From: Halobacteriales archaeon | GTDB lineage: Archaea; Thermoplasmatota; E2; JACPAO01; JAHFTW01 | NCBI GenBank assembly: GCA_020201445.1 | Contig: JAIVGU010000004.1 | Span: forward strand, 1-10,846 | Length of the DNA stretch: 10,846 nt | Reading direction: 5' to 3' | Part shown: piece by piece, positions 6,020 through 10,846 of the stretch | Numbering within the stretch: the stretch's first letter is position 1 | Layout of the letters: each line of letters starts with the position of its first letter | Notes under the pieces: model-generated | Databases searched by the model: none | What the model saw: only the letters and a program-made list of their open reading frames with translations | Told to the model about the DNA's origin: nothing | Translations under genes and position numbers: made by a program

Positions 6020-8638
6020 TCAGGCCGGCGGCGGGCAGACGGCGCCGAAGCCGAACCAGCCGTCCCTGAAGGTCCAGTGGTACGACGCCTTGTCGCCGCA
6101 CTCGCTCATCCACGGCACCGCGTGCAGGATGGCGTGGAACCAGCTGCGCGGGACCTCCAGGTAGATGGAGAGGGGGAAGTAGAGCAGGAAGCCCGCCAGG
6201 ACTATGGCGCACACGACGCCGGTGGCGGTGCGGGCGAGGGGCCAGCCGCTGCGCCACAGCGCGGCCAGGGCGCCGCCGAGGACGAGCGCGAGGAAGGGCA
6301 CGACCAGCGTCATGTAGAAGATGAACATGGTGCGCGGGCCGCTGCCCAGCAGCGCGAAGCTGCCGAAGGTGAAGAGGGGGAAGAGCGCGGCGATGAAGAG
6401 CGCCTGCCGCGTCGGCGACAGGGCGGCGAAGGGGCCCTTGGCGCGGCGCACCAGGTTGCGCAGGACACCGTAGGCGGTGGAGCCCAGGATGGCGAGCGTC
6501 GCGGCGAACGCGGCCCACCACAGGAAAGGGTTGCCGATGGCGTAGATGTAGCGCGCGGCGAAGTCGCCGCTGGGGAACGGCGTGGCGGGGCCGATGTAGC
6601 TCATGGGCCGCGACATCGCAAGCCACTGCCACGGCCGGCTTGCGTACTGGTGCGTCTGCGTCCCCACCGTGTCCCAACTGAACGCGGCGACCTGCACCTT
6701 GACCCAGTGGACGATGGCCCACGACACGCCGTCGGTGCGCGACCAGATGACCCACCACGGCGCGTAGGTGGCGACCCACACCGCGAGGGGGAGGAGGGCG
6801 TAGGAGGCGATGTGGAGGTCGAAGCGGCGCTTGCGCAGGACGCCCGCGCGGTGGTGCGCCCACAGCGACAGGATGAGCGTCGGCGGGCCCGCGAAGAGGA
6901 CGTAGTACTTGCAGGAGAAGCCGAGGCCGAGGAAGAGGGCGGCCAGCAGCACGCCGCGCCGGGTCGGCTGGGCGGCGAAGTAGACCGCGACGACGGCGAA
7001 CCCGGTGGCGAAGATGTCGAGCAGGGCGATGCGGCTGGAGGAGAGCAGCAGGTTGTCGAGCAGCGCGAAGGAGCCGGCGAGGGCGCCCGCGAGGTGGCTG
7101 CCGAAGATGCGCCGCGCCGCCAGGGCGGTGAAGGTGACGGTCGCCACGCCCATGACCGCGCTGGGGGCGCGCCACGCCCACGGGTTGCCCTCCTCGCGCA
7201 GTTGCTGGGTGAAGGCGTCGTAGCGCTCCTTGCCGCCGCCGCTGGTGTCGTCCGGGCTGCGGCAGCCGTCGAAGGCGCGGATGTCCGGGTTGTCGTAGCG
7301 GTGCACCGAGGCGTAGAGGATGAGCTTGGCCAGCGGCGGGTGCTCGTAGTTGAGGGGGCGGCGCGGCAGGGTGGCGTCGTGTTCCCAGCAGGGGTCCTCC
7401 CACACTTGGTCGTCCATCTGGTGGGCGACGCTGACGTAGTAGTGCTCGTCGAAGTAGACGTCGCGGATGCCGTCCAGCGCGGTGAAGTAGAGGCCGCCCG
7501 AGAGGATGACCAGGACGACGATGGGCAGCCAGGTGCGCAGCTTGGGGCGGCCGCCGCCGGCGTAGGTGAAGTGGAGGTTGCCGCCGTAGTTGACGCCGAA
7601 GGCGACCAGGACGGCGATGCCCTGCACGAGCAGGTAGTTCATGCCGACCATGTAGGCCAGCACGAAGGTGACGGCGAGGTTGACGACGGCGCCCGCGACG
7701 CTCACGAGCTGGAACATGCCCAGCCGCGCCAGCCAGGGGGCGTCGCGCCGGTCCCGGAACGTGAAGAGGTCGTTGAGGACGAAGTTGCTCAGGATGGAGG
7801 CCTGGATGGCGATGGCGGTCGCCAGCAGGTCATCCATGCGCAGCAGCCCGTGCAGGACGAACAGGACGGCGAGCGTGACCACGACGCCGCTCAGGCCCAC
7901 CGCCATGAAGCGCAGGGCGCGGTGGTTCTCCTTGTGGTGCAGGCCGAGGTCGAGCAGGTGCAGCATGTACTGCACCAGGACGGCGCCGCCGAGCTTGGAG
8001 TCCCCCTCGCGGCGGGTCTGGAAGCGGTAGCCCACCTCCTCGACGCGGCGGAACTCGCACTTCGCCAGCAGCTCGAGGAGGATCTTGTAGCCCTGCGGCT
8101 GCAGCGCCAGCGTGTCGACCCGCTCGCGGCGCACCAGGAACAGGCCGCTCATCGGGTCGCTGATGTGGTGCTGGCGGATAGGGGGCAGCGCGAGCTTGGC
8201 CAGCGCGGCGGCGCCGCGGCTGATGGTGCGGCGGACGATGCCGAACTCGCCCTCGGTGCCCTCCGTGGCGTAGCGCGAGCCCACCACGAGGTCGGCGTCG
8301 GTTGCGACCGCCTTGTCGAGCAGGCGGCGCACGGCGGCGGGCGGGTGCTGGAAGTCGGCGTCCATCACCGCCACGAAGGTGCCCTGCGCCTCCTGGATGC
8401 CCCGCACCACGGCGGTGGCAAGGCCGCGCTCGGCGGTGCGGACGATGACGGTGGGCCGCGCCGGGTGGACGCGCGCCCGCTCCGCCGTGCCGTCCTTGGA
8501 GTTGTCGTCGACGACGAGGAACTCCGCGTCCACGCCCTCGAACGCGACCTGGAGCGCCGACAGCAGTGGCCCGATGTTCGCCCCCTCGTTGTACGTGGGG
8601 ATGACGACGGAGACCAGGGGGGCCAACAGGCGGCCCAC
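6020..8638 (-). CDS. Fusion of polyprenyl-phosphate mannose synthase-like GT2, GtrA and protein O-mannosyltransferase (PMT/GT39)
   Basis: An 872-residue membrane protein in one unbroken frame. Residues 8-235 are a GT2 domain of the dolichol-phosphate-mannose synthase type, with VVIPTYNEG, VVDDNSKDG (42-50) and the metal/acceptor motif DADFQHPP (93-100). Residues 241-360 are a four-helix GtrA domain (LRFMAVGLSG, then SNFVLNDLFTFRDR). Residues ~368-825 look like a PMT-type C-superfamily transferase: FDEHYY (396-401) with the acidic pair expected in the first outer loop, NYEHPPLAKL (430-439), and about nine further helices. The tail 826-872 is probably outside the cell. The expected pathway runs from nucleotide-sugar to lipid-phosphate sugar on the inside, through reorientation, to Ser/Thr of exported proteins. 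The GTG start at 8638 is the only sensible one before VSVVIP; no Shine-Dalgarno site is seen, so a leaderless or weak start is possible. Sugar identity is not shown by sequence. The Thr-rich surface protein lies just upstream on the same strand. Confidence 0.9.
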   Translation of the reverse strand: MGRLLAPLVSVVIPTYNEGANIGPLLSALQVAFEGVDAEFLVVDDNSKDGTAERARVHPARPTVIVRTAERGLATAVVRGIQEAQGTFVAVMDADFQHPPAAVRRLLDKAVATDADLVVGSRYATEGTEGEFGIVRRTISRGAAALAKLALPPIRQHHISDPMSGLFLVRRERVDTLALQPQGYKILLELLAKCEFRRVEEVGYRFQTRREGDSKLGGAVLVQYMLHLLDLGLHHKENHRALRFMAVGLSGVVVTLAVLFVLHGLLRMDDLLATAIAIQASILSNFVLNDLFTFRDRRDAPWLARLGMFQLVSVAGAVVNLAVTFVLAYMVGMNYLLVQGIAVLVAFGVNYGGNLHFTYAGGGRPKLRTWLPIVVLVILSGGLYFTALDGIRDVYFDEHYYVSVAHQMDDQVWEDPCWEHDATLPRRPLNYEHPPLAKLILYASVHRYDNPDIRAFDGCRSPDDTSGGGKERYDAFTQQLREEGNPWAWRAPSAVMGVATVTFTALAARRIFGSHLAGALAGSFALLDNLLLSSSRIALLDIFATGFAVVAVYFAAQPTRRGVLLAALFLGLGFSCKYYVLFAGPPTLILSLWAHHRAGVLRKRRFDLHIASYALLPLAVWVATYAPWWVIWSRTDGVSWAIVHWVKVQVAAFSWDTVGTQTHQYASRPWQWLAMSRPMSYIGPATPFPSGDFAARYIYAIGNPFLWWAAFAATLAILGSTAYGVLRNLVRRAKGPFAALSPTRQALFIAALFPLFTFGSFALLGSGPRTMFIFYMTLVVPFLALVLGGALAALWRSGWPLARTATGVVCAIVLAGFLLYFPLSIYLEVPRSWFHAILHAVPWMSECGDKASYHWTFRDGWFGFGAVCPPPA

Positions 8639-8651
8639 CGGGTCATGGTAG

Positions 8652-8690
8652 AAAAACGCCTGGAAACCGATGGGGGAAGAAAGGGAAAAG
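8652..8690 (-). terminator. Possible pyrimidine-rich terminator between surface protein and glycosyltransferase fusion
   Basis: The 66-base gap 8639-8704 reads, on the minus strand, CTTTTCCCTTTCTTCCCCC (from 8690) followed by TTTTT at 8656-8652. T-rich tracts end transcripts in archaea. If active it would partly separate the two genes; if not, they form an operon. No promoter is recognisable in the gap, which slightly favours co-transcription. Confidence 0.3.
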
Positions 8691-8704
8691 GCGCAAGGGA
8701 CCGC

Positions 8705-10846
8705 TTACGCAAGCCGGCGGCGGGCGAGGGCCAGCGCCACCGCGACCGTGCCGAGGGCCACCACGAGGCCGGGGGCCGGGATGGAGCCCTTGGTCTTCGT
8801 GTCGCCCGCCGTGCCGGAGGAGCCGTCGGCGGCGGGGCCGCTGGGGTTCACGCCGAGGCCGGGCACCGGCTGCGTGTTGATGTCGCTGAGCTTGGTCGCC
8901 TCCGACGTGAAGGCGGTGACGAGGTAGTGCGTCGAGGCGGGGGCCTTCTGCACGATGGTCGTGGTCGAGGCGTCGACCGTGAGGACAAGCGCCCACGGCG
9001 AGTCGTGCGACCACACCTGGTAGCCCAGGACGCCGGGCTGCGCGGGCCACGCCACGATGTTGTTGCCGTCGGCGTCGCGCGTCACCGTGAGGCCCGCCTG
9101 CAGCGCCTGGTTGATGGCGTCGAGGCTGGGGGGCGTGCTGGTGGGGGTGCTGGTGGCCGTCGCGGTCTCCGTGGCGGTGGCGGTCTCGGTCGCCGTGGTG
9201 GTGACCGTCTCGGCGGGGGGCGTCACCGGCGGGCTGCTGCCGCCGCCCGAGCTGCCGCCGCCGGAGGCGACGCCGGAGCCGGAGAGGCGGACGGCGGCGA
9301 GGGGCGGCTGCGGGAACGTGGCGAGGGCGGGGGTGCCGGGGGGCAGGGCGTAGAGGACGTCGCCGGTGTCGAAGACGCCGTTGAGGTTGTCGTCGTGGAA
9401 GCCGACAGTCCAGGTGCCGAGGCCCAGGTAGGCGGTGCCGGAAGTGAGGTCGCTGTTGCCGGAGAGGACGATGGTGCCGGCGCTGAAGGTCTGCGCGCCC
9501 GCGGTGACGCCGGAGAGGCGCAGGTCGTAGGTGGACAGGATGGCGTCCGCGCTGCCGCCGAGGCCGACGCCTGCGTTGTTGACGTAGACGGCGTCGTTGA
9601 GGGTGTAGCCAGTGATGCCGTCGACGTCGCGCGCGGCGATGCGGCTGGCCAGGGAGGCCCCGTCCGCGACCATCGTGGCCGTCAGCTCCTGCGTGTCGGA
9701 GCTGGTCAGCACCGAGCCGGCAGCGAGGGCGGCGAACGCGGTCAGGCGCGCGTCCTGCACCGTGGGCGTGGCGCCGTCGGTGGAGGCGTAGAACGTGTCG
9801 TCCGCCACCGAGGAGGCGTCGTTGCGGTTGTAGCGCAGCAGGAGGCCGCCCGCGGTGGGGAGGTCCATCAGGCTGGGGACGAAGTCGGCGCCGCTGGCCA
9901 GCACGCGCTGCCCCATCGTGGGCGAGACCTGCACGTCGCCCAGCAGGAGGCGGCCGGGGCAGCCCGCGGCGGGGCAGCGGCTGAGGTAGAGGATGTCGGA
10001 GGTGTGCATGCCCTCGTCGGCGCAGGCGCTGGCGGCGCAGGAGACCTGGCCGTCCACGGCGACGCCGCCGAAGCCGCTGCCGGTGGCGACGCGGAGCGCG
10101 TAGTCCTCGTCGTTGACGATGGCGTCCTTGGAGTAGAACACCGTCTCGCCGCGGTTGCGGTCGATGGTGGTGTCGGTGCCAGTGACGCGGAAGTCGGAGC
10201 CCGCCGTCTTGAAGGTCGTCGTGAGGAAGGCGCAGTCGGCGGGGCCAGGGCAGGCGATGGGGGTCGCGGAGTCGGGGGCGAGGGCGGAGTCGGTGCCGGC
10301 GTGCAGGATGAAGTCGCCCGAGTTCACGCACATCGAGGTGCCGACGGCGCCGCAGCCGTTGGCGGTGGTGCCGACGTCGCGGTAGACGGACTCGGTGACG
10401 GGGTCCCACTTGCTGTCGAGATTGGCGTCGTGGTAGATGATGGTCGGGACGGTGTTGAGCGCGATCTCGCTGGCGCCGTCGTTGTTGAGCTTGCGGATGG
10501 CCCAGGCGCCGGCGTCGGGGTTCTTCGTGGAGCCGGCGAACGCCGTGATGTCGGCGTCCGAGGTGCCCACGACGCTGCCGGCGGCGAAGCTGGAGGCGCC
10601 CGCCGTGGCGGCGGTGAGGCGCTGGTCGCCCGCGGTGACGGTCAGCAGCGCGCCGCCGCCGAACGCCGCCGGCTTGTCCATGTAGACCGGGTCGGTGAGG
10701 TCGAAGCGGGTGTTGCCGTTGACGTCCACGTAGTAGACGAGGGCCACCAGGTCGACGGGGGCGGCCTGGAAAGCCGTGCCCTGGAAGGCCGTGGTCGCCG
10801 AGGTGACGCGGGTGCCGGCGGCCGGCGAGCTGGCGGGCGGGATGGC
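8705..10846 (-). CDS. Repetitive surface protein with Thr-rich stalk, FN3-like domain and PAPG-type C-terminal anchor (N-terminus outside window)
   Basis: At least 713 residues; the frame is open to the right edge, and the GTG at 10747 is inside a repeat unit. Residue numbers here count from that GTG. Residues 1-466 form a degenerate array. Each unit has an acidic loop (DVNGNTRFD, DANLDSKWD, DDNLNGVFD), a short VYxD-type strand, and a segment like DQRLT..AG..FAAGSVV..SD. Four Cys pairs lie at 132/140, 166/172, 237/242 and 258/263. Residues 489-540 form a Gly/Ser then Thr/Ala/Glu/Pro stalk. Residues 541-620 look FN3-like (IVAWPAQPGVLGYQVWS, then THYLVTAF). The end is IPAPG, a hydrophobic helix (~661-674) and ARRRLA. 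This tripartite tail resembles archaeosortase/exosortase-type sorting signals, though it lacks an exact PGF or PEP. The protein is probably displayed on the cell surface. Ligand and role are unknown. Confidence 0.87.
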   Translation of the reverse strand, partial: AIPPASSPAAGTRVTSATTAFQGTAFQAAPVDLVALVYYVDVNGNTRFDLTDPVYMDKPAAFGGGALLTVTAGDQRLTAATAGASSFAAGSVVGTSDADITAFAGSTKNPDAGAWAIRKLNNDGASEIALNTVPTIIYHDANLDSKWDPVTESVYRDVGTTANGCGAVGTSMCVNSGDFILHAGTDSALAPDSATPIACPGPADCAFLTTTFKTAGSDFRVTGTDTTIDRNRGETVFYSKDAIVNDEDYALRVATGSGFGGVAVDGQVSCAASACADEGMHTSDILYLSRCPAAGCPGRLLLGDVQVSPTMGQRVLASGADFVPSLMDLPTAGGLLLRYNRNDASSVADDTFYASTDGATPTVQDARLTAFAALAAGSVLTSSDTQELTATMVADGASLASRIAARDVDGITGYTLNDAVYVNNAGVGLGGSADAILSTYDLRLSGVTAGAQTFSAGTIVLSGNSDLTSGTAYLGLGTWTVGFHDDNLNGVFDTGDVLYALPPGTPALATFPQPPLAAVRLSGSGVASGGGSSGGGSSPPVTPPAETVTTTATETATATETATATSTPTSTPPSLDAINQALQAGLTVTRDADGNNIVAWPAQPGVLGYQVWSHDSPWALVLTVDASTTTIVQKAPASTHYLVTAFTSEATKLSDINTQPVPGLGVNPSGPAADGSSGTAGDTKTKGSIPAPGLVVALGTVAVALALARRRLA
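8708..8779 (-). other. C-terminal PAPG / hydrophobic / RRR sorting-type tail
   Basis: The last 24 residues are PAPG, about 14 hydrophobic residues (Val, Ala, Leu, Gly) and ARRRLA at the very end. The order of motif, helix and basic cluster matches the PGF-CTERM and PEP-CTERM classes of archaeosortase/exosortase substrates, but the signature here is PAPG. It may instead be a plain C-terminal membrane anchor. Confidence 0.6.
9128..9277 (-). repeat. Low-complexity Gly/Ser and Thr/Ala/Glu stalk
   Basis: This encodes residues 491-540 of the surface protein. First comes a Gly/Ser run (SGGGSSGGGSS), then PPVTPPAETV, then repeated TATE/TAT units and TSTPTSTPP. Such Thr/Ser/Pro-rich stalks are classic sites of dense O-glycosylation. 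It sits between the repeat array and the FN3-like domain, where a spacer would be expected. Confidence 0.85.
9350..10846 (-). repeat. Degenerate protein repeat array with Asp/Asn loops
   Basis: Three segments align by eye: DQRLTAATAG (41-50), DARLTAFAAL (332-341) and DLRLSGVTAG (408-417). Each is followed by (F/L)xAG(S/T)(V/I)V-like residues and then an acidic SDxD/NSDL element. Three acidic loops of the D-x-N-x-N/D kind occur at residues 7-18, 107-117 and 452-463. The sequence before residue 1 (GTRVTSATTAFQGTAF) looks like the end of another unit, so the array continues past the right edge. Units differ in length, and some contain Cys-bearing insertions. Confidence 0.65.

Noticed and set aside
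8365..8712. Start of the glycosyltransferase at the ATG of 8646
   Set aside because: That ATG is not in the frame of the GT2 motifs; the GTG at 8638 is.
9057..9353. Hydrophobic Val-rich plus-strand frame that looks like a membrane helix
   Set aside because: It is the antisense of the Thr/Ala/Glu stalk; the Val/Ala run follows from the codons for TATE repeats.
8643..10409. 588-residue open frame on the minus strand within the surface protein gene
   Set aside because: It is Arg/His/Pro-rich with no domain features and lies in another frame of the same strand as the clear surface protein; a GC-rich shadow.

Overview
This is a very GC-rich window with tightly packed genes on both strands. The gene content points to an archaeon, with a high-GC Thermoplasmatota-like lineage as my best guess. 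The reasons are a polyprenyl-phosphate-mannose synthase type glycosyltransferase fused to GtrA and to a protein O-mannosyltransferase, a large Thr-rich surface protein ending in a PAPG/hydrophobic/RRR tail, and an F420-type NADP oxidoreductase. Most of these families also occur in Actinobacteria, some genes have bacterial-looking Shine-Dalgarno sites, and one protein has a bacterial-style lipobox. The assignment is therefore an inference, and no rRNA or tRNA is present to settle it.

Layout. (1) 3-1771 (+): a secreted-looking protein, cut by the left edge, with nine strict Cys-repeats (C-x5-G-x2-P-x-C) and a beta-rich region. The reading frame breaks around 900-1000 and coding continues in the -1 frame to 1771. 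(2) 1784-2932 (+): a predicted lipoprotein of unknown function, coupled to gene 1 by a Shine-Dalgarno site that touches its stop, and clearly less GC-rich than the rest. (3) 3001-3876 (+): a plant-type (Ntn-hydrolase) asparaginase/isoaspartyl peptidase with its catalytic Thr. (4) 4872-3943 (-): a two-gene operon of an NADP/F420-type oxidoreductase and a 7Fe (FdxA-type) ferredoxin. (5) 4998-5843 (+): a six-helix DUF6159-like membrane protein. (6) 8638-6020 (-): an 872-residue GT2-GtrA-PMT fusion. (7) 10846-8705 (-), cut by the right edge: a repetitive surface protein with Asp/Asn loops, Cys pairs, a Ser/Thr-rich stalk, a FN3-like domain and a C-terminal anchor.

How the parts may work together. 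The last two genes are on one strand 66 bases apart and look like enzyme and substrate. The fusion protein could make the lipid-linked sugar, flip it or retain it, and transfer it to Ser/Thr outside the cell. The neighbouring protein has an obvious Thr-rich target stretch. The reductase and ferredoxin look like a small redox operon. The Cys-repeat protein and the lipoprotein look like a separate cell-surface pair, possibly acquired from elsewhere.

Both convergent gene junctions (3877-3942 and 5844-6019) carry a small hairpin with the same outer sequences. The second junction also carries a large imperfect inverted repeat with a 9-base internal rhythm. There is no gene-free stretch longer than about 180 bases, and I saw no CRISPR array, insertion sequence or RNA gene.
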